From: Gonium pectorale
Taxonomy: Eukaryota; Chlorophyta; Chlorophyceae; Chlamydomonadales; Volvocaceae
Length of the DNA stretch: 41,218 nucleotides
Reading direction: 5' to 3'
NCBI GenBank assembly: GCA_001584585.1
Contig: LSYV01000009.1
Coordinates: forward strand, 456,756-497,973
Made by a program: the position numbers and the translations under genes
The notes under the pieces: model-generated
The model's input: the letters and a program-made list of their open reading frames with translations, nothing else
Told to the model about the DNA's origin: nothing
The model's database searches: none
Shown: positions 1 through 10,756 of the stretch, piece by piece
Layout of the letters: each line of letters starts with the position of its first letter
Position numbering within the stretch: position 1 is the stretch's first letter

Positions 1-32
1 CCCCCCCACATGCACCGCATGGCTTCCCCCAC

Positions 33-1891
33 CTGGCGCACGGTGAGGTGGTAGGTGCGGCCACCGACCGACGACAGCGGCTGCAGGCAGCTCTCGTTGC
101 CGACGGCGCCGCCGAAGGTGCGCGGCAAGAGCTCCTCGTACGGCAGCAGCAGCTTGTGCGCGTCAACGAAGCGCGCGACAAAGGGCGGCGTTATGAAGGT
201 GGCGGGGAAGTACGCGGCGGCTTCCTTGGACACCTCCTGGGCGAGGCCCTCGAGTCCCCTGATGTGGGTGCGGTAGCGAGACATAGCGGCCACTATCGCC
301 GCCATGGGGTCGGGGCCGCCAGCAGTGGCGGGGTCGCCTCCAGTCTCGACGCCGGTGCCGGGGTCGCCTCCAGTTTCGTCGCCGCCCTGCCCATGCAGAT
401 GGTGCTGCCCGTCTGGCGGCGGCTCAAGGGTGTCGCCCGCTGCCCCGTCTGCTACTGGGTCTGCTGGCGCCGGGCCTGCTGCCGCCGGGCCCGCTGCCGC
501 GCGCCGCCTCAGGGCGCAGCGCTCCAACAGCCGCGTGTACAGCTCGTACGTGTCCGCCACCGGCGCGCTGCACGCATAAATGGCACGAACGTACGGCAGG
601 TCTGGATACCTTTACGGCAGGTATGTATCAATGTACGGGGTGCACGGTCGGGCGGGGCGCTCAGCAGACTGCGTGGGACTGCACGTACTGGCGATGCGCT
701 GCGCTGGGCGTTCTACACTTCAGAAGGTTTCGTATGCGTGCGTGTCGTTAACTTCGATTGAAGAGGAGCCGGCAGCCAGCGCATAACGGATGCGCGCAAT
801 GCAACGCAATACAATTCAATCCACGTATGTGCGTGTGTGTGTGCGCGCGCGCGCGGATGGGCGCACAGCCGCCGCCCCCGTGGCAGTGCCCCGACGGTCG
901 ACAGGCAGGCATGTCGGGAACGACTCACCCTCCGAAGGGGACTACGGCAGTCACCTCGCACATCATGCGCCGCTCAGCGTTGCTCAGCCGGCCCCACAGG
1001 CCCTCGCGCAGCCGCAGCACCTTGCGCGTCTCCAACACGACGGGCCAGGGCGGGAAGCAGTGCCACTGCTCCCGCCAGACCTGGGCGCGGACGGGTATAC
1101 GAGGCGGGAGCGCGCACGCACGCAGCTTGTTATCATATCCAACCATTGCTCCGGGTAGCTGTTGGCGGCCAATGCGGTACTTTACTCATTTTCACAGGAA
1201 ATTTCGCGCCGACGGCAGCACGGGCGGTTGTAGCTCAAGCCGCCATATGGCAGCGGGCCAGCGGCACGACACTCCACGCGAGAGCTCCCTCCAAACGAGG
1301 TACGTATCATATCTTGCTCACCTGCATGAGCTCCACCAGCTCGCCCGCGACGCCTGGCTCCGGGTCCGACAACGAGTCGATGGCGAACGACACGTTTGTG
1401 GCGATGCCCCCCACGAACATGGTCTGCCGGGTGCGGATAACCGAGAACGGCTGGTCCAGGTCGGGGGTGCTGGGCGTGGCCACCGGTGTAGATGCCGGTA
1501 CCGAGGGAGTTGACATTGCCGCTGGAGGCCGTGGCATCGTCGATGAGGGAGGCGAGGCCGCGTCATCGGTCGTTGCATCGGCACACTGCGGGGCCGCTCC
1601 GGTCGTCCCAGCCTGCGCAGGGTCGCCGAGGGCTGATACGGATGTGACGCTGGCGTCCGCCACCGTTAAGCAAGCAGAGGCGCCCGCGTTGCTGGAGGTG
1701 CTCGGGCTGTCTCCTGTTTCTGCATGTCTTTCTTTGCCGACGGCATTGTCGACCCCGCAAGCTCCAGGCACTTGACTAACTGCATTGGAAGAAGATGGGT
1801 CTTGCCGTGCCCCTTTCGTCAAGTTGTCCCCGTCGCGGACCGATACGGGTGCCGGAGGGTAAGCCTGGTCTTTGCTTGCTCCGCAGCCCAT
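33..1891 (-). CDS. MGCGASK-type putative acylated hypothetical protein (5' part; continues past the left edge)
   Basis: Three exons join in frame on the minus strand: 1891-1322 (190 codons, phase 0), 1080-929 (phase 2) and 567-33. All have GT-AG borders, for example CAG|GTGAGC at 1322. A further donor at 33 means the gene continues outside the window. The product starts MGCGASK: Gly2 fits N-myristoylation and Cys3 fits palmitoylation, so membrane or ciliary-membrane anchoring is plausible by inference. Residues of about 8-140 are Ser/Ala/Pro/Thr-rich and probably disordered. A more ordered part follows (exon 1 end to exon 2), rich in Trp, Arg and hydrophobics. Exon 3 has a Gly/Asp/Pro/Ala-rich insert and then a helical-looking part. 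I do not recognise the family. The ATG at 1891 was chosen because it creates the acylation signal. Confidence 0.7.
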
Positions 1892-4800
1892 AGAGGAGCT
1901 TGAGGCACTACTGTCAAGTTATCGTTGTGTTCTACAGCAAGACTGTGAAGCAAGAGATATAAACCAGCCTCTCGAAGCGCTCTCGCCGCGCTGAAGCGCA
2001 TTCAGTGCGTGACACCCCACAATTGCTACTGCAAAACGTTTGTAACAAGAAAGCTCAAGCAGGTATGGAGATACCGTTCCGACGCAGTTCTAACCACTAG
2101 CACGTACGCAAGGTACGCACGGTGCGCAGGGTACGCGCACATATTTGTTCTGGCAAAAGCGTCATTCTTGAAAGCTGCATTGTCCCAGGACTCATTGCCG
2201 TCATTGGGCCTGTAGGGGCCTGTTCGGCGCCCCGCCAACCGCCACCCGCTACCAGCAGCGTGCAACCTGGAACCAGGGGAGACTCCCCTGCCTAGAACCT
2301 ATACGTGGCATACTTACGGGCGGACGGTTTGCCATCCATGTCTTGATGTTGATGCGTGAAGAAATTGTTGAGTTTCCATTCACAAGGTACCGGTACGGTC
2401 GGTCACCTCGCGAAAAGTGTTTTGAGCGTGCTCCGCGGCGTCGCCGACTCCGCCGCCACCAGTCCATCGGCGGTCAGCTGTTCTCAGAACTGCATGCACC
2501 CGACCCGCCCACCCAGAACCCCCTACCCGGCTGTATGTATACCTGTAAATAGGCACGGCCGTGCCACTGCCGGTGGCACCCCTGCCCGCTGGCCCCAAGG
2601 CTGCTGCCACGTCACAGCCGCACAGCACCAAAAAGCAGCCGCATATTCATGGTCCTGTATAGAGGTTACAGCAGCGGAAGACCACCGCCGCCGGCGCAAG
2701 CCGCGTGCTTTGCAAGGGAAATTACAGCGCGCGCGGCGCTGAAACATGAGCGCGGGCTGCGCTGGCGAGCCGTCCCACACTACGAGCGTGAGCGCTTCTG
2801 TAGCTGCCCCCGTGCCCTCCGGATGCCGCTGGCGACCCGCGCGCTAAAGCACGAAGCTAACGGTGTCGTCGGGACTGCGCACAGCGCTGCCGTCGCCATC
2901 TGGAAAGGAGTGTGACTGTGTGAGTATGTGGCGCATGGGCGTCGACGGCAGCGGCGAGGGCGCGCCCAATACGCCTCCCAGTTCAAGCACAGTCCAGCTG
3001 CCACGGCCATGATCCGTGTCCCGGTATCCCCAAAAGCGCCATAGCCACTGGCCATCCTGCCCTTTCATCGCCTCCTCCAACCCCTCGGGGCCGCCGGCCC
3101 TTGCGGCGCCCGTTACTGCACCCGCTGCTGGACCGGTTGTGCCGCCGCCTGCCATGCAGCCGGAGGGGCCCCACGCTGAGCTGTCCAAAAGTCGCCCCTG
3201 CGACATCCCCCGCCCTTCCAAGTGCCATGCATGTCCGTCTCGGCACCGAGATCGGCTGGGCTGCAGCAATGACGGTGCCGGGGCCTCAGGTAGAGCGGCC
3301 CTCCAGCTGCCGCAGGGAGCCAATGCCACGGCGGCCGCTCTATCTGGAGGGACTGCCTAAGCAACAGACGTGGTTTGCGGTGGGCGGCCAGAACGAAAGA
3401 GAATGTCCGCTCACTTCAATGGTTGCATTGCTGCCTGCTAGCGGTCGCAGGCTGCCGGGTTGCGCACGGCAAGCATGGATGTATAGTCCTGCCGATGAGC
3501 GGATGGTCACGGTGGCTTTTGCGATGGGTGACCCGCGCCGCGAGTGCAGCCACGAGTGCCAGGAACATAAATTGCCGTTCCACCCTGTGGCGTCGCGTGT
3601 TAAACTTTGGCTGGCGGTGGGCGGATGTCACTCATGAACCATGCGTCGTGGATGGCAAAAGTGGCAAAGGACGCTATGGCGCTTGGGGCTCGGCACACGT
3701 TACTGGCAGGCATCTCCTTGTGGCGCTACTCATCCAGGTCACTTCGGCTCACTGTCGGGTCTGGCCCTTCCGGCTTAAGCCGGCGCAAGATGGATCACGA
3801 CAACGACAGCTGAACCCTGGGGTGACAGCTTTCATCTACAAATATAGAAATCACGCTAGCGTGATGCAATGATGCACCACCGTGGCTATCCTCCTATCAC
3901 ACCTACGCACGGCATGCACGTTGCTTTCTTTGCCCTGCATGATCTGATGTTGATCATGCTACGGTAGGTCGAGTCAGGTCCTCCACGCAGCAGTGGCCCT
4001 AGGGTGGGGTGTTAGGGCTGGCATAGTCCTAGCCAGGGCGGGCGTGCAAAAGCAAACCAGTCAGCTTATTAGCGCTGGTTCAACTCTTCGCTCCCTGAGC
4101 GCCTCGGTCGACACGCGTGGCGAGCACCCTTTGCTGTGTCTGATCCCCTATTGCAGGCAGCAGGTAACGCCGTACATGCCGCACATGCTTCTTATATAGT
4201 GCCACAAGCATGTCTGTTTCTGTCCATACGATGGTGCGTCCACGTGCGCAGCGAAGCACTGTCCCCCCCAAGATCGGGCATTCGGCTCCCAAGCAAGGTC
4301 GGGAGTCTCGGGACAACGGCACTGCAATCACTGCGAACCGCCGCGAATGCGGGCACCAGCACATGCACTTGTATGTGTCCACGAGGCTTACTGAGAAGAC
4401 GATGTGCCCGGGGCTGGTCAGGGGCCCTGCGCACGCTTACGGGGGCCGACACGCGGGCACGCCGCTTGCATTTATGACCCGTGGGTCACGGACATCGGGA
4501 CCTATATGGGGCATCCAGTACAGGCTTCGACATTCCCACAAAAATCCAATACAATCACTATGCTTGCGTGGAACATGGCAAGATTCAAAGGAAGCAAGTA
4601 ATGGGCGAGTCTCGGGCTTCTTCCGACGGTCGTGCACCCGCGCTAATGTTCTGTGCCGCAACATGGTAGGGTGCTACTGCAGAAGCCGAAGCCGAAGCAA
4701 GTAACGACACGGCTTCCCTCTTCTGAGGTCTCCAAGGAAGCACCCAAGGCAGTCGCGTCATCGATACGGCAGTATCGCGGGCGGGTTGGCATACATTTAC

Positions 4801-4916
4801 TCTTGCACTGCGCTCACATCCCAAACTCTTGCAAGGAGTACTCACTACTTCACATTCGTCCCTGACGATCCCAACCCGCATTCCTTGCTGCAAGCTCTCG
4901 CGAACTTCTTGACAAC
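1892..4916. other. Intergenic region between divergent genes; no convincing gene
   Basis: It separates the start of the MGCGASK gene (minus) from the start of the small membrane-protein gene (plus), so it should hold both promoters. A short stretch of repeated GGTACGC-type units lies at about 2101-2139. The longest open frames here (minus 2844-3329, plus 3101-3637, plus 4210-4704) have shuffled, Arg/Cys/Pro/Ser-rich compositions and no recognisable domain or consistent splice partners. I regard them as chance frames in GC-rich DNA. A GACCC-N2-GGGTC near-palindrome lies at 4476-4487. Confidence 0.5.
4476..4487. repeat. GACCCGTGGGTC near-palindrome (1 of 4)
   Basis: This is the first of four sites of form GACCC-N2-GGGTC in the window. 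It lies in intergenic DNA about 430 bp upstream of the small membrane-protein gene. Function unknown. Confidence 0.4.
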
Positions 4917-5988
4917 ATGCCTTCCCTCACGCACAAGGCTGAGAAGGCTGGCGAGGACACTGTCAAGTGCGCCAAGGTGGGCCTCAATGCCTTTGATCTC
5001 AGCCATGGGGTCCGTCCGGAACCAAGAAGCCTCACATCGACTGGGCGCTGCGCCGCCCTCGCCACCAGACGTGCGCGCGACTGGCGTTACGCGCATTCGC
5101 ACTTTCTCTGACCTTTGCTCAGCTCCTGGATGCTTGGCACTGTCAGGGCTGGCTATGATTGGCGCCCTCACCCTGCGCTGGCAACCGGCGATCTCGAACC
5201 GCTGCGACCCTCAACTTCCCTTGCTCTTTCAGCTCGCTTTTTGCGCCCGAGAGCGTCGATTATAGGGCCATCTAACTCGTCAGAGTCTCATTCATCAATG
5301 GCCCTGTTTGCCCCCTTGCCCTCTACCCCCGCGTGAGCAGGAGAAGACGCAGCGCGCTCGCACGCGCGTCGAGACCGACGAGGATCTCCGCCGCAACCTC
5401 ATCATCGGCGGCATCGCCACGCTGGCGGCCGGCGTGGTGGGCGTCGGTGGTTGGTTCCTCTTCAAGAAGCGCGGTGAGCGGGCGCCGGGAGGGGCGATGG
5501 GGTCCGTGCCAGAGGCTGGCAAGCATGTATGCGGACACGTGCATATCTTCGTGCTTGTCCTATGAAGATGCGAACGTGAAATGCACTTTGGGTGTGGGTG
5601 GAGGTGAGGCTGGTACTGGGAATGGCGCTGTCGTGGCATAATTCAGGATTAGGCACGCGCCTCGCGTGGGAGTTGCGTGGAGGGGCGGGCTCGCGTCGCA
5701 TACTGACACGCCGCTGCTGCGCATGTCCATGGCCTGATGTGCGCAAAGTTGCGCCGGAGGCCAGAAGAGTAGCTGCTGTCCTGTTTCCTAGTCGAGCCGC
5801 AAACCCAATCCTTACTTGACCACCCTTTCACCAAGCCAGCGCCATAACCAAGGTCCCTTTCCCCTTCCCTGCCCGGCCCAACCCTCCCTTCAGATGACAT
5901 TAAGAAGGGCCTCAAGGACGCTCGCGACACCATCAAGGACAAGCTCGAGCACCACTCCAACAAGCCCACCGCCGGCGCGGCGTCGTAA
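4917..5988 (+). CDS. Small single-pass membrane protein with basic amphipathic tail (95 aa)
   Basis: Three exons: 4917-4976 (20 codons, phase 0), 5341-5473 (phase 1) and 5894-5988 (stop TAA at 5986-5988). Splice borders are AAG|GTGGGC, AGCAG|GAG, GCG|GTGAGC and TTCAG|ATG. The 95-residue product has a charged, Lys/Glu/Arg-rich N-terminal half. One Gly/Ala-rich transmembrane segment follows at about residues 41-61, with small-residue spacing (GG, AAG, GVG) typical of helix packing. The C-terminal tail repeats Lys/Asp pairs (IKKGLKDARDTIKDKL) and should form an amphipathic helix. The layout resembles YtxH-like or LEA-like small proteins, but I cannot assign a family. Stress or membrane-shape roles would be guesses. 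The ATG was chosen because the first exon then reaches a good donor in frame. Confidence 0.7.
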
Positions 5989-7941
5989 GAGAGCCGTCGA
6001 GACGTGAAGAGGCGGCAGCGAGCCGCCTCTTTGCGCTTGCAGGCTTCGCGAGGCGGAGCTACGCGCGTGCCGGTGACGGTGGCCTTGATGGATGCTGTCT
6101 CGGTAGTTGCATTGATGTGCAAGGCGTGACATCAGACGTGGCACGAGGCGATACGGGCCTGTCAGCAAAGGCCGTGCGTTGTGAGGTTGCTTGCATACAA
6201 ATGTCAGTTTGGGGCATGGATTGGAAGGATTGGGAAACTGGGCCGAAAGGCCGCTTGCATGGCGATTGCCCGAAGGGGCGGCGCGGGTGCACGGCGGGTG
6301 AGCCGTGGACGGCTGTAGGTCGCCCTTCATGATTTGGTGTGTGGACCTCGCTCACGCCGAAGTACAATGCGACTGCTTCGCTCAATGCCGCCGCAAGGCG
6401 GCGCCGGCACCAATTGTAGCGCTGATGCAATGCTCGCTTGTCGCAGCCTCTGGCCCCCTTGCTGTCGGCCACCAGGCACATGCAATTGATGGGTCTAGGA
6501 GCAACAGAGAACCGAGCAGGCCTGGCCACCACATAAGCGTGGCGACAATGCGTGCCTGCACTTGATCAGTTGTAGTGCACAGGCTGACTCTCTAAATCTA
6601 TTTTTTTTGGAAAGCACACCCTTTTTGGGCGGGGCCAGACGAAAAATGGGGGCCGAAAGAAGAGGTGCCCTACCGAAAAAAACAGCCCCTGGAAAGGGGC
6701 TCCGTCTAAGGAGCGGACGAAAACTGCCATCCGGAGGTTGTCCCCGGGCGACAAACCTCGTCGAGTTTCAAGCTTTCCGAGTTTTCGTCGGGCCACACGA
6801 ATAACCCCGACGGAAGATAGCCAGGCTGTGCCTGCACCACCTGCCGGCTGAAGCGAACCCAACGCCGCAGCAGCCAATGCATGCGCAGCCCAGAACGTGC
6901 CATCGTCAACGCATATAGCACGAAATGCTCTCGCATAATCTTGCGTCACGATGTATCGGGACACTGCCCAGATGACGGGCAAGCCGGTGGGAAGAACAGC
7001 GGGTGCCAGCATTTCAGCTGGTGTTTCGTGTCAAGTGCGCGTCAGCTAGCACAGCTAGCACAGTCCCGGACTCCCGGTGGCACATGTCCGTCCAGGCATG
7101 CATACACACGTCACGCCATCGGCTGCAGGCCGGCTCCGCCATGCCCTTGCCTCGTCGCGGCAGCGGATATAAACCGAGGGGTCGAACCGGGCATCGCCGG
7201 CCACCTACCCGCCCGGCTGGACAGCGTAATCTCGCCTCGCTCCAACGTTTGAATGGCCAGTGCCACATCGCGCAACTGTGATGGCAATCATCCACGACGA
7301 CCACGAGGGCACGTGGTGGTGGTGCCGCGAATGCCGTGGCTAGCGATGGCATACGACTGCGGGGCACTTGAGCTGTCGTACTGTAACACGTGCTGTGACG
7401 CGGCTAATCTGGCTTAGCGGCTCACACCTTATGAGTACTGTCACGTATGTAGAGGGATCTAACGTTTCCGGACCCCTGCCTCCCTCCGTCCTTCTTCCAC
7501 CGCCGCGAGGGGCATCAAGAGGTGTATGGAGGCCTGCAATGTGCCAAACCCGTCTCCCGGCCCCCGTCTTCACCTGAAATCCGCTCTCCCACAGACACTC
7601 CATCCCTACGGCGCCATCCCTAGCGGCCCTACCCAAGCCCCTCCGTCTCTTACGTGACTGCGTCTTCAGGTGCCGGTTTTCCGGACCCCGTTCAGGAGCT
7701 CAACGTCGTTATCAGTCGTGGCGTGATGCACATGGTCAGCGAATATATGTACCTCTCCTTATTGAATACGGCGCCCGGCGGGCGCGGACGAGTTCCGTCT
7801 TGTAAGAGGTGCTGCGTTGTTGATACATCGACCAGCGAAGCTTTGTGAATAGCGCTCCTTTCAGTGCAGTCGATTTGAATTGTAATCCCAGTACTCATCT
7901 GGGCACGTCGCTTTTGCAAAGTTTTATTTTGCACCCTACAG
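5989..7941. other. Intergenic region, partly A/T-homopolymer-rich
   Basis: It follows the small membrane-protein gene. A hairpin-like GGCGGC...GCCGCC element lies at about 6012-6028, just after the stop. The stretch 6596-6690 stands out for runs of T and A (TTTTTTTT, AAAAAAA), unlike the GC-rich surroundings. It also contains a 6-bp-stem hairpin (GCCCCT-N4-AGGGGC, about 6683-6698). The pair GACGAAAACT / AGTTTTCGTC (about 6715-6724 and 6779-6788) is inverted. A short CAGCTAGCA duplication lies at about 7042-7060. This could be a decayed mobile element, but I see no terminal repeats or coding remnant. Plus-strand TGTAA occurs at 7382-7386 and 7801-7805. No convincing gene. Confidence 0.4.
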
Positions 7942-7943
7942 AA

Positions 7944-8279
7944 ATGGCCTTAAATGAAAAAGGAAACTTCTGTTACCTTGACGAAGACTCCCACTGGATT
8001 CGGCTTGACGCAAACCTGACTGCCAGAGTGGAGCGCGTGACCAACAGCGTTGCGCGCGTGTACCTGGTGGACAATGCTAGCGTGCAACAGGTGGTGCCGG
8101 CCAACGTGCGCATGACGGACTCAAGCGGCAGCCTGGTACCGCCCTACCAAAATAACTTCCTAATAGCCTGGATGGAGAGCTACGAGCTAACCCTCAACGG
8201 TCAAGTGGTGCTGAGACTTAACAATTCAAAGCAACAGGCAATATACGCGCCACCAAACGCTCGTCATGGCATCGACTGA
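7944..8279 (+). CDS. Hypothetical protein exon (111 codons)
   Basis: The frame begins MALNEKGNFCYLDEDSHW, directly behind a possible splice acceptor (CCCTACAG, ending at 7941), and ends with TGA at 8277-8279. The residue mix is balanced: hydrophobic alternation, Val/Asn/Leu-rich, few Arg/Cys/Pro. It reads like a beta-rich folded domain rather than a shadow frame. There could be upstream exons, because the frame stays open back to about 7845 and the acceptor implies an intron. A donor (GAAG|GTAATG) just after the stop, an acceptor at 8922 and TGTAA at 9377-9381 suggest a spliced 3' part. I do not recognise a family. Confidence 0.45.
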   Translation: MALNEKGNFCYLDEDSHWIRLDANLTARVERVTNSVARVYLVDNASVQQVVPANVRMTDSSGSLVPPYQNNFLIAWMESYELTLNGQVVLRLNNSKQQAIYAPPNARHGID

Positions 8280-9053
8280 AGGTAATGGCGGGGGGGGGGA
8301 GGGGAAACGGGTTATTGGATGTGCAATACCAATCTTTGAGCAGGACTATTACAGTCTTGATATACGGGATACTTCGGCGTGTGCTGGGGAGATATGGCCG
8401 GACCCCATGCAGCCCCACAAACCCACCCTGAACTGCCGTCCAGCAGGAATGCATGTGTGTAGCTTTTGTTCAGGCGACTCGAACGGAGTGGGAGCCCTTG
8501 CTGCGCTTTGATTGGGCTGGAAATGGGTTTCAGCTCTGGTCCGATACAGGTCCATGTGGGCTGCACGGCCCTAAGCTCTCCCCCCACCTGACCCCTGGGT
8601 CTGCCGGCGTGACAATCCTTGTGCACCGCTGCCGTACCTCTTGGGCTCCATTTGCCTTTGCAGCTTCTCAATTGCTCCTCGGTTTGGCCTGCGCAAGCGT
8701 GCCTCGCGCACCCCAGTGCAACACATTACTCCACTGCTCCTAAGTTATGGCATCGCGCGGCTCACGCACCCAGCGCTAGCGCGCACATACCACATAGGCA
8801 GGCAGCAGCGCCCGCACCCGTGTGGCCGCTGCCTGATCCCAACCCGCAAGCAACTCTTCTCCCTGCAAACCTGCGTACATGACCTACCGCGCTGGACCCC
8901 ACTCATGCTGTCCCATTGGCAGGGTTCGAGCGCGCTTCTCTCTGGCCAGCATCAAAGCAGCAGATGGAGGAGTCTGGGAGCGGCACAACCTTGCTTGCTG
9001 AGAGCGAGCGGCTGCTGGAGCGTTCTTTGCTGGAGGTGTTAAGAGGGAGCTAG
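8266..9053 (+). CDS. Possible two-exon 48-residue ORF, or spliced 3' UTR of the preceding gene
   Basis: An ATG at 8266, in another frame within the end of the previous ORF, gives MASTE up to a donor at 8281|8282. An acceptor (TTGGCAG) at 8922 continues the frame from 8923 to TAG at 9051-9053. The exon encodes a Ser/Glu/Leu heptad-like stretch (LLAESERLLERSLLEV). This faintly recalls the start of a Vti1-type SNARE helix, but it is far too short to claim. Equally, 8923 to about 9395 may just be the 3' UTR exon of the 7944 gene. Low confidence. Confidence 0.2.
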
Positions 9054-9376
9054 AGGGAGAGCGGGGCAGGAAGAGGAGCTATGCAGGTCTGGGGCTGCTG
9101 GTGGCAGCGACGGGCAAGCAGCGGCTGTGCCTGTCCCTCCCTGAGCTGAACGGACTTTGGTCCATGGCCATGCCTGTTTTGTCCTACACCGCACGTTTGA
9201 TAACCATCCGTCCTGAAACCCATGCTAAGCGTGTTTTGTTTGCTCTTGTGTATGTATTTGTGTGATTTCGTACGGGCATAGTTATTAGGATGAGACAGTG
9301 CAAGTTTGCACATATCAGCTCGCCCGTAAAAAGTAGACCACCGATCGGTGTTGTTTCCAAGGGTAGCAGTTGGGTC

Positions 9377-9381
9377 TGTAA
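9377..9381 (+). promoter_or_regulatory. TGTAA poly(A) signal candidate
   Basis: TGTAA is the usual polyadenylation signal in Chlamydomonas-type algae. This copy lies 324 bp after the TAG at 9053 and would fit as the 3' end of the 7.9-9.4 kb transcription unit. Confidence 0.35.
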
Positions 9382-10756
9382 GGGAAATGCACCTACATCG
9401 TGCCTTGTTTTCCGACCAGACTTGACATCCATGCTCAGATCTCGGCGTTCTGGATTTCCGTTGATTTCCGATTTCCGTTGATTTCCGTCGCGCTCATCAG
9501 CGCTGCATGCTAGGTTTTGGCCGCCGGCTGCGCAAACGACAATCAGTCACGGCAGTCACGGGTACGCACATCCCCACCGGTGTTCGTCGTACATCCGTTG
9601 TAACAGTGAAGTGAATCTACCGTATTGCTCTCGCTTGTTGGGTTTGAACCCGCTACTGGCATGCATATCACACGGGTGTGCACAGGGCAGAGGCCCGGCA
9701 AGAGCCCGCCCCTAGGACATCGGCATGATGAGCAAGACTCCCTGCTTAGCTCCGTTAGACGACCCGCAAGGGCTCTGAACCCCTACACATACCATGCTCA
9801 TAGGTCCCGCAACCACTGCTGACCCAGGTATCAACACCCGAGATTCGATTCCATTATCTTACGTGACAAAATCCCATACGGTGCCTTGCTCAAGCAAGGG
9901 GCATGTGCGGAATCCCGTAGAGCACTTTCAGCCGGTCGCATTGCGTGAAGTAAACGGCGCGACATACACGGCATACGGCGTGGTGACTTTGCAACATCCG
10001 CGCTGACGTTTCGAGCGGTGCAGTTGTCAAAGGTCCTTCGGCTCCCTTTCTCAACTTGCCGTGTCGTCCGTGCACCACTGACAGCCAAGTAAAAGTTAAA
10101 CCGCACGGGCTGCACATCAGTAGCAGCCGATGGGCGTGCCCACCATCAACGCATTTGCAATCCTAATACGTCTCTCCACCCGCCGGCACTATTCCACCAC
10201 GGCGGTTGTGACCCGTCGCTAACGGCGGCAGGCGTAGAGCCGACCGGGCGCGCTGGTTTGCCCCTCGGGTTGAGCACTCCCTTGTCGGTCGAGAAGGGCA
10301 CCGCTGATAGGAGCTCCGCAACCCGCAGGCAGCAGGGAGAATGCTGCTTCGGAGCTGTGTCGTCTTGCGGCAGCATCATGCGGTGAGATAGGCGCAGCAG
10401 AAAGAGTCCGGCCCGCGCACCAGGAGCGTGGTGCCTCCCCGGCTCCAGCTGCAACCAAAGGCCTGAGGTGGGAGAAGCAGGGCGGTGCTGGGTGTTGAGG
10501 GCAAAACTCGGTGTACGGCCTGAAGGCACTGCTCATCATGCGACGGTTTGCATCAGCCGGTTGACGCGCGTGTGTAAATGTGGAGCGATTAGCAACAAAA
10601 AAACAGGGATCGGTTACGAGGCCACGCGTGGAGGCACGCCGAAGCGGGAGCTGCCAGATGACCCATGCTGCACCGCTTCATGCACGCAGGCCGGAACGTG
10701 AATGCCGGGCATGCCTGGTGGTGGTGTAACGCCACGCATGTCCAAATGCCCGTCCG
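9382..10756. other. Intergenic region upstream of the WRAP73 3' end
   Basis: No convincing gene. It contains the GATTTCCGTT repeat and two sequences resembling the tRNA T-arm/B-box (GGGTTTGAACCC at about 9650). Neither has an A-box or cloverleaf, so at most they are remnants of a tRNA-derived SINE. The WRAP73 3' UTR should extend into the right part, but I found no TTACA (minus-strand TGTAA) to mark its end. Confidence 0.4.
9453..9488. repeat. Short tandem repeat of GATTTCCGTT units
   Basis: Four consecutive near-copies of GATTTCCGTT or GATTTCC are visible, in a local low-GC patch between genes. Confidence 0.7.

Noticed and set aside
2844..3329. Minus-strand 161-codon open frame
   Set aside because: Low-information Gly/Ser/Arg composition, overlapping open frames on both strands, no domain or splice context.
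7170..7210. Minus-strand GGTTCGACCCC resembling a tRNA T-arm
   Set aside because: The sequence upstream on the minus strand has no D-arm or anticodon arm, so it is probably chance.
9640..9790. tRNA gene or SINE suggested by GGGTTTGAACCC (B-box-like)
   Set aside because: No matching A-box, acceptor stem or cloverleaf on either strand.
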